A DNA stretch of 16,338 nucleotides from Trachelipus rathkii (taxonomy: Eukaryota > Arthropoda > Malacostraca > Isopoda > Trachelipodidae): positions 1 to 16,338 of the forward strand of contig JABUQX010061631.1 in assembly GCA_015478945.1 (NCBI GenBank), written 5' to 3'. Position numbers and translations under genes: made by a program. Every line of letters begins with the position of its first letter. Within the stretch, counting starts at the first letter, position 1. The notes beneath the pieces are model-generated. The model saw only the letters and a list, made by a program, of their open reading frames with translations. It was not told the origin of the DNA and ran no database searches. Below, in pieces: positions 1-10,275 of the stretch.

Positions 1-364
<364 letters not shown>

Positions 365-879
365 CACTTTAAATTTCAAAGTCTTTAATTTTGATTAACA
401 GGTAATCTCTTGGGCCGTAAACATTCTCTATATATGAAAAGACATTTTATACTTGTTTTGAAAGCTTTGGTGAAGAAATTTTCGTATTTTTCAATTTTTT
501 CTCAAAACCCTTTTAAAGTCTCCTTCTCTAAGAAAAACTCTCATGGTCATATGAAACGGTTAACCATGAAATATAACTTATTATTATTTTTTTTTTTTTT
601 ACTTTTAAATTTTGGTTCCATCTGCATTTGTGCAAGCACTAAGCATACATTCATTTACACATATTCATACTTGCCTTAAAGATCTCATAACCACTAAATT
701 TCTCTCTGTGATCCATCTCCCGTTTTGGACATTGTTGTCAACATCAATACTCGCATTTATTAAATCACCACAACTTGTCATCTATGATTTCAAACTTGGT
801 ATTTATTTACATTTTTACAATATTTTAGAGCAGGTGGAATTTGCTACGTTTAGAGAAGCATTATGATTTTGTGCTTTAA

Positions 880-880
<1 letters not shown>
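365..880. other. Unique AT-rich spacer, no gene seen
   Basis: No conserved coding signal is visible. It includes a T14 run at 587-600. Short open frames on the + strand (410-679 and 612-866) show no recognisable motif and have the composition expected of chance frames in AT-rich DNA. Confidence 0.5.
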
Positions 881-923
<43 letters not shown>

Positions 924-961
924 TATTTATATATATATATATATATATATATACTATATAA

Positions 962-1004
<43 letters not shown>

Positions 1005-1020
1005 TATATATATATATATA
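881..1020. repeat. Interrupted (TA)n microsatellite
   Basis: Three TA runs are separated by short breaks (AAGTATT near 921, CTATATAACTC near 954, ACTATA near 1003). The pattern suggests one older array broken by point changes, or several expansions side by side. Confidence 0.93.
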
Positions 1021-1120
1021 GTATTTATGTATGATGTTAAGCGGTAAAATAATAGTTATGAATTTGGCGCAGAATTTTTTTGTCAATGGAAACTGAAACT
1101 TATTGATTAATAAGGGCTAA
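1021..1120. other. Short unique spacer between TA arrays
   Basis: About 100 bases of unique AT-rich sequence. No gene or repeat was recognised. Confidence 0.5.
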
Positions 1121-1238
<118 letters not shown>

Positions 1239-1346
1239 GTAAAAAGTTTTACAACGTTTACAATGGTAATTAAAATTGTAAATTTTACATTTAGGTTTCT
1301 TCATGTTTAAATTAAATTTTTCTTCATCTTCTTTATCCTCAAAGCA

Positions 1347-1461
1347 ATTAATAATAATAATAAATAATAATAATAATAAGAATAATAATAATAATAATAA
1401 TAATAAAAATAATAATAACTAATATTAATAATAATAATAATAATAATAATTATAATAATAT
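1347..1461. repeat. (TAA)n trinucleotide microsatellite, imperfect
   Basis: TAA units repeat with scattered substitutions and single-base shifts (for example AAG at 1378 and AACT near 1418). It is flanked by a T-rich spacer on the left and a T-rich spacer leading to the next TA array on the right. Confidence 0.93.
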
Positions 1462-1491
1462 TCCCTAAATTTTTATTCATATTTCCTGTTT

Positions 1492-1897
<406 letters not shown>

Positions 1898-1951
<54 letters not shown>
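1898..1951. repeat. (GA)n microsatellite, about 27 units
   Basis: An uninterrupted AG/GA run preceded by a T-rich stretch. Pure GA tracts of this length can bind GAGA-type factors or form triplex DNA in animals, but nothing here shows a regulatory role. Confidence 0.97.
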
Positions 1952-1953
<2 letters not shown>

Positions 1954-1992
1954 ATTTTTGTTTCGTTTTTTAAATGTGTATTTTATATATCA

Positions 1993-2205
1993 CCCATTAA
2001 AAAAATATCGCTAATTTGGTGCATGAACGACGTAACTCAAAAATTTAGTTGTATTTTTTTTCAGGAAGACATAAATTTACAGTACTTCATTAAAAGTACA
2101 CATCATAACCTATCTCTCAGTAGTAATAAAAAAACAAAAAAAAAAACAAACGCAATTTTGGTGTTAAGTCGTTCATGCAGCAAAATTAGCGATATCTGGT
2201 AAGGG
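1993..2205. mobile_element. MITE-like element with long terminal inverted repeats
   Basis: The left arm 1993-2045 and right arm 2154-2205 are imperfect reverse complements. The core is close to exact: 2005-2031 pairs with 2168-2195, with about two differences, both arms carrying ATATCGCTAATTT-like and GCATGAACGAC-like segments. Similarity weakens but continues inward (GTAACTC.AAAATT against its complement) and outward to CCC at 1993 and GGG at 2203. The interior of about 108 bases is A-rich and has no coding potential. Size, paired ends and lack of a gene are typical of a non-autonomous DNA transposon (MITE). Target-site duplications are unclear; a TA duplication just outside the arms is possible. 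The transposase family cannot be assigned. Confidence 0.72.
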
Positions 2206-3120
2206 TTTGAATTAGCTCTTTGTGTAATTTTGTTATCGTTAGTATGTGATTGGAATTTATGGATTTATTATACCAGAATCTCCTTGTGAGGGTCAGACCG
2301 CAAACTGAAATGCATAAGTAATCATTATAAATATTTATAGAGAGTTAACAACCCTTCACAACAATAGAGTAATAGGTATGTACAATAGGGATGGCCGAAG
2401 CGCCGGTCGAGTCTTAACTGTATGCTATGCTTCGGCTCTTTATAGAATCCGTATTTTATATTTTTAAAAGGAGAAAAATAATTAGGCTTCTCAACGTTCA
2501 CATATTACTACTCATATTTGACTAGGAAGGCTAAAACTGTAATTCGTGTAAAGGCAGCTATTTTCAAAAATTTTAAGATAGCTAGGGCACCTAATTGCCT
2601 TTTAAACTGTTTTACAATTTTGAATTTTCCCGAGTCGACTTTCCATTATTCTCATTCTAATGCTTTATGGAAATTTCTACCCTTATTTTACCATCCTATA
2701 GAACGAATACTTTGAAGCGTCCCTTACTAAAGTAATGTCTTATTTTCAAATCGTTTTTTCCTCTCAAAGCCAAAAATAAGTTAGATTTCAAAGATACAGC
2801 TTTTTCCAAACAGATACCGACTAGCCCCTCCTACAAGGCGATATCAACATGGTTTTCTTCACCGGTCATTTCTCACTTATCTGGTAACGCATTTTACGAG
2901 GCGCGCTCATTACTTTTATCTTCCACACCTAGATCATTCTTCTAATTATACTTTAATCAAATTTAAGCCCCATCAGCTGCGTCGTCTTATTGGCATAGTC
3001 ATATTATCATTTTCTTAAATCTTCAGAAATCGAGGAACGGACAGGGTAGAAAAAACTGTTGATATCCTGCCTTGAAAGGGGCTCGGTTCGTATTATGAAA
3101 AACTGTTCTTCGCAATCTAT
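2206..3120. other. Unique sequence, no gene recognised
   Basis: About 900 bases of mixed composition without a long open frame or recognisable protein motif on either strand. A short hairpin lies at 2394-2436. The sequence is less TA-simple than most of the window, so it may be an old transposon or ordinary intergenic DNA. Confidence 0.45.
2394..2436. repeat. Short hairpin GCCGAAGC / GCTTCGGC
   Basis: GCCGAAGC at 2394-2401 and GCTTCGGC at 2429-2436 are exact complements, separated by 27 bases. The sequence just upstream (TAGGGATGGCC from 2387) resembles the start of some hAT transposon ends, but I could not find a matching right end downstream. Confidence 0.5.
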
Positions 3121-3124
3121 ACGT

Positions 3125-3235
3125 TTTTGAGGTTAGACGGATGACCTCAGTCGGTAGAAGCGTCCTATCCGTTGCGAGTATTCCGGTCACCAGTCGCACG
3201 CCAGACAGCGTTCGATCTCCCAACCCAGAGAGAGG
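3125..3235 (+). mobile_element. tRNA-derived SINE-like fragment
   Basis: TGACCTCAGTCGG at 3142-3154, followed by TAGAAGCG, closely resembles the RNA polymerase III A box and D arm of a tRNA (TGGCTCAGTCGGTAGAGCG) with one or two inserted bases. Downstream, GCGAGTATTCCGGTCACC at 3174-3191 resembles a tRNA T arm that has lost about three bases of its B box. A second B-box-like string, GCGTTCGATCTCC, lies at 3208-3220. The arms do not fold into a complete tRNA, and the longer A-to-B spacing for the second box fits a SINE better than a tRNA gene. No poly(A) or simple-repeat tail or flanking duplication was found, so this is a decayed or partial copy. Confidence 0.5.
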
Positions 3236-3299
3236 AATCTTTTTCTATTATTCTCCACAATTAGTTATCTCTTATATTTTACGTGTACACATTTAAGCT

Positions 3300-3490
3300 G
3301 CGGTCTATTCCAAAAGTATCATATATTATTAATATCCATATACTATACCATATACTATACCATACTATATATTCAATATATAATATATATATCTATTATA
3401 TTATAACTATATATTATATTATACTATACTACTATTATATTAATTAATAATATATTTATAATTATTATATATATATATATATAGTATGTT
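3300..3490. repeat. Degenerate TA-rich tract
   Basis: Irregular mixtures of TATACC, TATAA and TA units. It looks like an old, mutated TA array. No gene is present. Confidence 0.8.
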
Positions 3491-3596
3491 ATTATGCGTT
3501 ATGTTCATTAGTGCCATATTTTCTGTAAACAAATTGTCGTACAAGTTGTCTCTCGGCTCGCATGGTGATTTTTTTCGTTTATTCTATACCTTTCAG

Positions 3597-3720
3597 CACA
3601 CACACACATATATATATTATATAATAATATATATATATTTATATATTATATATTAAGGTATATAATAATAATATATAGTATAATATTTAAGATATATATA
3701 AACTAATATCAAGTAACAAT
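3597..3720. repeat. (CA)n grading into TA-rich tract
   Basis: A short ACACACACACA run passes directly into ATATATAT and then irregular ATA/TAA sequence, a common compound microsatellite form. Confidence 0.85.
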
Positions 3721-4944
3721 TTATTCTTTTATTTATATAACTATCTATTTCGTTGGCATAAACGCATTGTAAAATCTATCTTCTACCTTCTTAAGACTCT
3801 TTTTCTTCAGAATAGGAAATAACTTCATATATATATTATTATACTAAATACTAAATATTATATATTATATATATATCAGGTTCAGCAATAATCCAAACGA
3901 CACTAAGGCCAGGTCAATGTAACTAAATAAAAAACTATATACCAAATACCCACACACTTCCGTAACTTACGAGTAACCACTAGTATAATAACGAAATAAC
4001 TCTAATCTCACCTTACACATCCACATAATTAAAATGCATATTACCACATTTTTATGTAAGTATTACAATAAAAGAAGACACCTCTAAACATACACCTTCG
4101 TTTCTTATCTCTTTTAAATAACAACTACAATTACACACTACTAATACTCTGGCAGGCCATGCAGACCTAATAAACTAGATAATAATATTTTCTTACATTA
4201 TTATTTTACATTGATTTGATTATATATATAAATTTCCCACTTACCTATCCTTTCTTGACAAGAATTATCTTATGACTATTTCTAATACAATTATATATCT
4301 ATTTCTTTTACTTTCTATTGTGCTGATTGTAGCATTTATTTATTCAAAATCAAAAATATGGTATAACAGAGCGAATATTGTTCATTTGGAGATGATTGTT
4401 GTATAATTTGTGCATGAATAATTGTACTATATAAATTAAATTATTTACCTCATTAAAAATATAAATATTTTAATAAAAAATATAAAGTACACTAGCCTTA
4501 TATCTATTGTAGTATGCCTATATAGTCTACTATACTATATCAGTATAGATATATAAATATAGAAAGTATATACATTATTGCCACGTATCTATTTTCCATA
4601 TAGTTTATATTTCAGTATTAGCGTCACTATTTATTAGAGTTAGCGTACTAATTCACAATTAATATTAATTTTATATATATTAAAATTTAGTTCCTTATTA
4701 TGATACCGAAAAATTCGATGTCGAAATATGTGAATTTCGAAAGAACTGCGAAATTACTGGGCCAAGAGAGAGTCTACTTCACAATTTCTCTTTAGTCACG
4801 TAATAGTTTCTTATTTCCACTTCAGAACAATCATATTTAAGCTAACTCCTCGCCTCTTTCGGTAAGAACTTTTTACTAACAATTTCGCATCGGTTGGAAA
4901 GTTTACATCTTTATTTACTAACACCAAAAGTAATCAATGTCATA
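3721..4944. other. Unique AT-rich sequence, no gene seen
   Basis: More than 1.2 kb without a recognisable frame. It contains small TA clusters (3826-3878, 4500-4560) and a short GGCC-AT-GCAGACCT string at 4155-4168 that recurs in similar form at 7213 and 15501. Confidence 0.45.
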
Positions 4945-5007
4945 TTCACTTCCTGTAGTCTAGTGTCCTGTGGTGAGCTGACCTTCACTTCCTAGAGTCT
5001 AGAGTAT
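4945..5007. repeat. Two-copy direct repeat, 39-base period
   Basis: TTCACTTCCTGTAGTCTAG begins at 4945 and TTCACTTCCTAGAGTCTAG at 4984. They match at about 17 of 19 positions. The spacer between them ends in GAGCTGACC. It looks like a simple local duplication. Confidence 0.75.
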
Positions 5008-5950
5008 CAATATCACTTTCAATTCAAAAAGTACAATATACGTTATTTTTTTTAATTGATTTATATAGGAGAAGTGTAAAATATACGCAAAAATTGTGTA
5101 AGATATACATGAAAAGATTAAGATAAGTAAAGGTTGTTAATATGACAGATATATGTATAGGAGATGTCTAAATAATAGTTTATTTAGTTTCTGTACTTAT
5201 TATTAATTATTAACTATTATTTCAGTTATTATTGAACAATCAGTTGTTTAATATTCATTAAGACTTCGCGAGTAATATATATTATTTTTCTACATATAAT
5301 TAACTCCAAATCCTTATCTAGACAGTGTTAAAGATCATGTTACATTACATCTCTAAGGAAGTTCTTATGTTCTATTGAAGGGTACGGTGATTAAGCCGAA
5401 CCACCGACGATTTGGCTAGATACGTATACATCATCAGAGCTATATCACTAGGTCCGCACACAGCTAACAGCTTATAAGATAGCTTCAAGTCCGGAAATGG
5501 AACCCATTTAACCCCCGTTCACAGTGTCATGTATAGTAATACCCTCGGTGACTCTCGAAGACTCTCGGTATCACAATACTTATCTACATACTCTATGGTC
5601 CCAATATTATACCAGAACGACTTTACCTAGAATTTAATTGATTTATGTTCAAGCTGCACCTTATCGTTACTATTATTCGCCTCAACAGATAATTGTTACG
5701 TAATTAGTTCTCACTCGACGTTTTTTTATATTCACTTTATAGCACGTACTTCCGGTTAGTTTAGTCAATCTAAGATAATTACTAATCCGGAGTCGCGTAA
5801 AAAAATGGATTAATTACCAACTGTTACCTCATGTTTATCAATAATATTTCCTATCTTTATTATAACATTATAATAAATATAATGATTTATTGGTTACAGT
5901 GTAGAAAGTCATCTGATAACAATTTATTGTGTACATTATATTACCTTAGA
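5008..5950. other. Unique sequence with slightly higher GC at 5380-5570, no gene seen
   Basis: The block 5380-5570 has more G, C and CpG than its flanks. I translated it on both strands and found no recognisable protein motif and many stops. It may be a fragment of an old element. The inverted pair at 5748-5793 lies in this stretch. Confidence 0.4.
5748..5793. repeat. Imperfect inverted repeat ACTTCCGGTTAG / CTAATCCGGAGT
   Basis: The two 12-base arms (5748-5759 and 5782-5793) are reverse complements allowing one base gained and one lost. The 22-base loop is AT-rich. It could be a transposon end pair or a chance hairpin. Confidence 0.45.
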
Positions 5951-6350
5951 AACTATACTATAATATACAATACTATATATATATATATACATACTACTTT
6001 TACTCATAAGAAAAGTATATAATAATGTTAAATAGATTAGTCATATTAATATTTATATCCACTTACCCAAAAAATAGAGCGTTTAATAAAAAAATGTGGG
6101 AGTTATTATTTTTGAGTTTACTAAATTATTTATGTCCATCTTCTGAAGAAGGTACAATTTTTTCTAAGGATATAAATAGTGTATATACTTATATTTAATT
6201 TATTTAATAATTAATATATTATTTATAATTATATTTATTATATAATATAATTATTTATATATATTATAATTAATATTAATTATAAGTATATATATGTACA
6301 TTAAATAAATAAAAATATAAGTAATTAATATAATCTATTACTAAATATCT
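5951..6350. repeat. TA/TAA-rich low-complexity tract
   Basis: Patchy TA, TTAA and AATA runs, densest at 5968-5988 and 6190-6300, with short unique pieces such as 6060-6170. No gene is present. Confidence 0.65.
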
Positions 6351-7539
6351 AATAATCCATTAATTCATCAATATTTATATGACCATCATTTATTGTAAGT
6401 TGTTTATTATGATCTAATATGTTTGATTGAAGTTAAAATTTCGTACAGTTATTTAGTAAGTTATTTAAACTTATCAAGTTATTTATCTCTAATATACATG
6501 ACACATACTCATATCGTTTTAGAAATGCAATCTAAACACCATACTTCAAAATCGAAAATCCACTTTAATTTTCTCTCACTTTTCAAATATAAACTTGAAG
6601 TTGTTAGCACATTGAGAGTGGAGGTACGTCGTTAAAAGACAACGCTGAAAGTCTGTACTTTCAGAAATTTACAATCTCCATAGAACTAGATAATGGACTT
6701 CAACACAGAATGACATTAATTTTTTCGCGTAATCAACTCCTCTCACCGAATTTTTTCCTTTAATCCGCGGATAAGTAGTTTTCTCTTTATTTTACTACTC
6801 TAAGTAGTTCAATAGTAGTATAGTGTTAACTTTATTAAAAATTTGCTTTCTATGAAAGAGAGAGAGGATTATGGCATACAGTTTCTAGAGTGTTGATTTG
6901 TGGAATTGTTGCATATAGCTGCTAAATATGTAATGCTTCTTTTAAATAGAAAATTTTTCAGAAAATGAGAGGATTGATTAGAAAATATTTTAATATTAAA
7001 CGTAAAAGTGTATTGTGAGAGACAGGAGGTAGGAATATATTATCATCGAGCTTTTATAATTCATAATGAGTTATGTATGATAAATCAAATAGCAAAAAAG
7101 AATCTAAATTTTTTTTTTTATTAATATAAAATGGTATTTCTGATTACCTAAACTCGAAATGAAATTGCAAAATAAGTAGTTATGTTGAGAGATTGTTGGA
7201 GTCACTAGGACAGGCCATCAAATAATCAAGACCTGCATAAATGCATATCTGACTTAAGCTTCGACAGTATATATAGACTAATACTGTTTTCCTCCATAAA
7301 ACACACACTGCCTTGAGTTTGTTGCGAGAGTGGAAAATTTTAATATCACAGATTTATTTAATGCTTGAGGTCTCCTATTTACGTCCATTATACTTTTGCT
7401 CCACTTAATCCTGTATATCCCTCCTGATATACTACTTTGTCGTTTTCACATGCATTTCTTTTTTTTCTTCCTTTCAATTCAATCTAAGTTTTTTTTTTTC
7501 TTCTCTCATTATCAGTTCATGAAATTTTGGGAAAATTGG
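6351..7539. other. Unique AT-rich sequence, no gene seen
   Basis: No recognisable frame. It holds a small perfect hairpin at 6645-6664 (CTGAAAGT, loop CTGT, ACTTTCAG) and the string GGCCATCAAATAATCAAGACC at 7213-7233, followed by TGCATAAATGCATAT. A T10 run lies near 7490. Confidence 0.45.
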
Positions 7540-8399
7540 TAAAATATATATTATTTATATATCTCTTATTTATATATATAATTATAATATCTTCACTTAT
7601 CTTTTACCTCCTTATATCACTTATTACTTTATAAAGTTTTCCACTCCTTATATTAAGTACTTTATATGTGATTATTACCTTATTTATATACTTTATTATT
7701 TAACATTATTCCTATATTTAATTATTTTTAATTATCTGAATATTATCCTTTCACCTATACCTATATCTTAATACTTAATTTTAATATATATATTAATTAT
7801 TAATTAATAATAATAATATTATAATATATATATTATTAATATATATTAATATATATTACTTAATATTTAATATATATATAATATATTAATATATATATCA
7901 TAATATATTATATATATTAATATTATATATTTAATAATTATATTATAATTAATATTATTAATAATATATTATATTTATAATTATTTAAATTATATTATAT
8001 TATTTAATTTAATTTTAAATTATTATTTATAAGATAACAAGTATTAAAAATTATATTTAAATTATTAAATTTTTTATAATAAATTAATATTAATTTTATA
8101 ACTTATATATTATTATAAAGGTTATTAATTATAATTTTAGAGTTTAATTATTATTTAATTATTTTTTTAATCTCTTTTAATATTTTTAATTTCCTATTTT
8201 TAATAATTGTTATTATTTATTTTTTATAATAATCCCCTCACAATAATAAATTATGTGTAAGTTATTTCTTATTATTTGCAGAAGATCTTTCTCTTCTTAA
8301 ATTTATCTCCATTTTATATTAGAAATATAGATTTTATCTTATAATTTATTTTCTTATCCTATTTTATTTATTTATCTAATTGTATTAAATTAAAACAAA
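7540..8399. repeat. Long degenerate TA/TTA/AATT low-complexity tract
   Basis: Nearly all bases are A or T, arranged as irregular TA, TTAA, TTAT and AATTT units. It is densest between 7780 and 8240, where G and C are almost absent. It cannot be read as coding. Confidence 0.85.
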
Positions 8400-8980
8400 A
8401 CTTATGCCCAGATTATAGAGTCAGCCCTTCCTATCAACACTTTATACTAATATTAACTTAGTTAGGACACCGGTAAATATTGCATCAATGGCTTTTCCTA
8501 GATCATGGCACCGAAAAGTCTTTCACACAATCGGCAGATTATGAGTGGCACGATTCGTAATCATACTACGGCGTCGCGAAATCCATATAAAAACACTCAC
8601 AAGTGTATCGTTTATCTCCACGATAATGCAAGTAATTATGTGTAGTGAATGTGGCAACCGGGCATGCCCGAGTGCGAGACCGGTGGTGATATTAATGTGC
8701 GCACAAAACACTAATAACGTACAACGTGACAACTATGGGTTAAGGACCACTGACGGAATGTCTTACTGAACTCTGAGCGATGTCTACTACGTAGGTAATT
8801 CGCAGCGAGGAATGATGAGCAAATCGTGGCGAGACGCTTGTTACTAGAGAATTGGCTGTTGTTCTGGTATATTTGTATAGAGTATATATTGTACAAACAC
8901 CTCAAAAGGTCAATCAGAGGTCGCTGAGAGCCCAGTCACTATGAATCTAAGCCGCAAGGGGGACTATACGCTATGATAGA
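8400..8980. other. GC-richer island, no gene assigned
   Basis: Composition rises sharply, with many CpG dinucleotides. Open frames exist on both strands over the same bases (8545-8769 on +, 8523-8732 and 8711-8905 on -), which argues that they are chance frames. None shows a motif I recognise. The perfect 12-base palindrome CGGGCATGCCCG lies at 8659-8670. The block could be a decayed transposon fragment or single-copy sequence upstream of a gene. Confidence 0.4.
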
Positions 8981-8990
8981 GGAATAAAAG
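8981..8990 (+). promoter_or_regulatory. Possible TATA-like element in GC island
   Basis: GGAATAAAAGGCGCC contains AATAAAAG, one base from TATAAAAG. It is embedded in a GC-rich context 38 bases before an ATG in strong translation context at 9019. A TATA-like string is weak evidence in an AT-rich genome; the GC-rich setting makes this one slightly more notable. Confidence 0.15.
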
Positions 8991-9018
8991 GCGCCCGCGC
9001 GAGGACACAAAGAAAAAA

Positions 9019-9095
9019 ATGGCAAAGGTGTGCCAGTCACGAGCGCGTCTCACGGCCCAATCTGCAACCCCAGCGGTCAAAGAGCAGGAGAAAGA
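9019..9095 (+). CDS. Candidate short first coding exon (hypothetical)
   Basis: ATG at 9019 has a strong context (A at -3, G at +4). The frame reads Met-Ala-Lys-Val-Cys-Gln and continues through alanine- and arginine-containing residues to Glu-Lys, 25 full codons plus two bases. It meets GTAAGT at 9096-9101, a consensus 5' splice donor after AGA. Without splicing the frame would stop at TAA 9097-9099, giving a 26-residue peptide. There is no signal peptide or recognised motif. No matching acceptor or second exon can be identified. The combination of GC island, TATA-like string, start context and donor is suggestive, but each part could arise by chance. Confidence 0.15.
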
Positions 9096-9104
9096 GTAAG
9101 TTAA

Positions 9105-9182
9105 ATCTCGAACACGATATCGAGATCCCAGATGCAAGTGACGGGCGGTCGAGGGCTGAGCGATGAGGCAACGGGCTCAGCC
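9105..9182. repeat. Two neighbouring hairpins in GC island
   Basis: ATCTCGA at 9105-9111 pairs exactly with TCGAGAT at 9120-9126. GGCTGAGC at 9154-9161 pairs exactly with GCTCAGCC at 9175-9182. They could be structured RNA, transposon ends or chance palindromes in GC-rich sequence. Confidence 0.45.
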
Positions 9183-9460
9183 GCGTCCCGCTCCCTCAAC
9201 CGTGCCCGGTCTAATAGGGAAAAAAAAAAAAACATAAAAAAAACAAACGTGTAAATGAAACAAGGGGGAATAACCTTGTCAAGCTTTCCCGGCTTCTCTC
9301 GGGGACAGCTGGAACGTCCTTCCGGAACTCCGCTCTCTTTCGGTATTTTGGGTTTTTTGTGTTTGTCCGCCGGGGGGTTTACTCCGTACCCCTCCCTCTA
9401 CGGGGTATGGAAGAAACGGTTCCCCCCGTCTTGTTTCCTTAATAAAACACCTTTATAATT
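9183..9460 (+). other. End of GC island with poly(A) signal AATAAA, no gene assigned
   Basis: An A13 run (about 9220-9232) is followed by a GC-rich stretch containing further self-complementary strings: CCCG..CGGG near 9287-9304 and TACCCC 9387-9392 with GGGGTA 9402-9407. AATAAA sits at 9441-9446, just before a long T-rich region. A 67-codon frame from 9255 runs across the AATAAA and has a glycine- and proline-rich product with no known motif. The arrangement looks more like a 3' end of a transcript or retroelement than a coding gene. Confidence 0.3.
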
Positions 9461-9994
9461 TTTTTTTTTATTATTAATTACATTATTTTTTTTTTACATA
9501 ATTTGCGTAATCAACCGGAAAAACATTCTATAGTAGCGTCGTATATACGAGCTGGTATTTCCCTACAAATATGTAATTTGGTTTTCTTTGTTATAGTTCC
9601 GTATTTTTGGAGATATTTAATTTGTAAAAAAAATGTTTTGTTTTGTTTTTTTTGTTTTATTTCTCTGTTACATTTTATGTATTTTAAGCTTTATAGCTGG
9701 ATTCCAATTGTTTTTGGTTTTCTGGTTTAAAGTTGTCTCGTATCTTTTCGAGATTATTTTCCAATTTTTTATAATAACTTATAACTTTTTTTAAAATTTT
9801 ATATCAATAATATGTGATTATTATAAAAATAATTATTTAAATATATTTTACGATATCTTTTTTGAATCATGTCGTTATTCTCCACTAGTAAATTTTCATT
9901 GTTTGTGTATCCATATTGTAGCAATATATTTAAAATTTAAATATCTAATTAAAAAATTTCAATAACCGACGCTATTGCTTGTTTAATTTATACC
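9461..9994. other. T-rich sequence, no gene seen
   Basis: Long T runs (9459-9469, 9486-9494, 9641-9650) and poor complexity. A short + frame at 9503-9730 encodes mostly hydrophobic residues because of T-rich codons and is not credible as a gene. Confidence 0.5.
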
Positions 9995-10275
9995 TATATA
10001 TATTATGATTATATATTATTATATATTATATATATCATAATATTATTATTATATATATATTATATTATTTATATATAGAATATATTTGTATATTATATAT
10101 TATGTTTTTATATAGTATTATATTATATTATATATTAATATAATATATAATTTATATTTTTATTATATATTATTATAATATATATATATATTATTTTATA
10201 TTATATATATTTTTTTAATATCTTATTTTATAATTTATTTATAATATATATTATATTATTTATTATATATTATCT
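9995..10275. repeat. Degenerate TA/TTA low-complexity tract
   Basis: TATATTA and TATTATATA units fill this stretch with almost no G or C. It resembles an old, mutated TA array. Confidence 0.85.

Noticed and set aside
2518..2715. 65-codon + frame
   Set aside because: The frame begins at TTG rather than ATG, has no conserved motif and has the composition of chance sequence.
3142..3220. Functional tRNA gene
   Set aside because: The A-box and B-box strings are present, but spacing is wrong and the acceptor and anticodon stems do not pair, so a SINE relic is preferred.
3023..3223. Minus-strand 66-codon frame
   Set aside because: It is antisense to the tRNA-like SINE block and its product shows no known family.
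5831..6635. Two short + frames (5831-6022 and 6423-6635)
   Set aside because: Both consist largely of Tyr, Ile, Leu and Ser from AT-rich codons and match nothing recognisable.
6645..6664. Perfect hairpin CTGAAAGT-CTGT-ACTTTCAG as a microRNA or histone-type stem
   Set aside because: The stem is only 8 base pairs with no extended pairing, far too short for a microRNA precursor, and lacks the histone stem sequence and any nearby histone gene.
8523..8905. Overlapping open frames on both strands in the GC island
   Set aside because: Both strands are open over the same bases, start contexts are weak and no motif is recognisable, so chance is more likely.
9255..9458. 67-codon + frame in the GC island
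   Set aside because: It runs across an AATAAA signal and ends beside T runs, has no known motif and fits untranslated sequence better.
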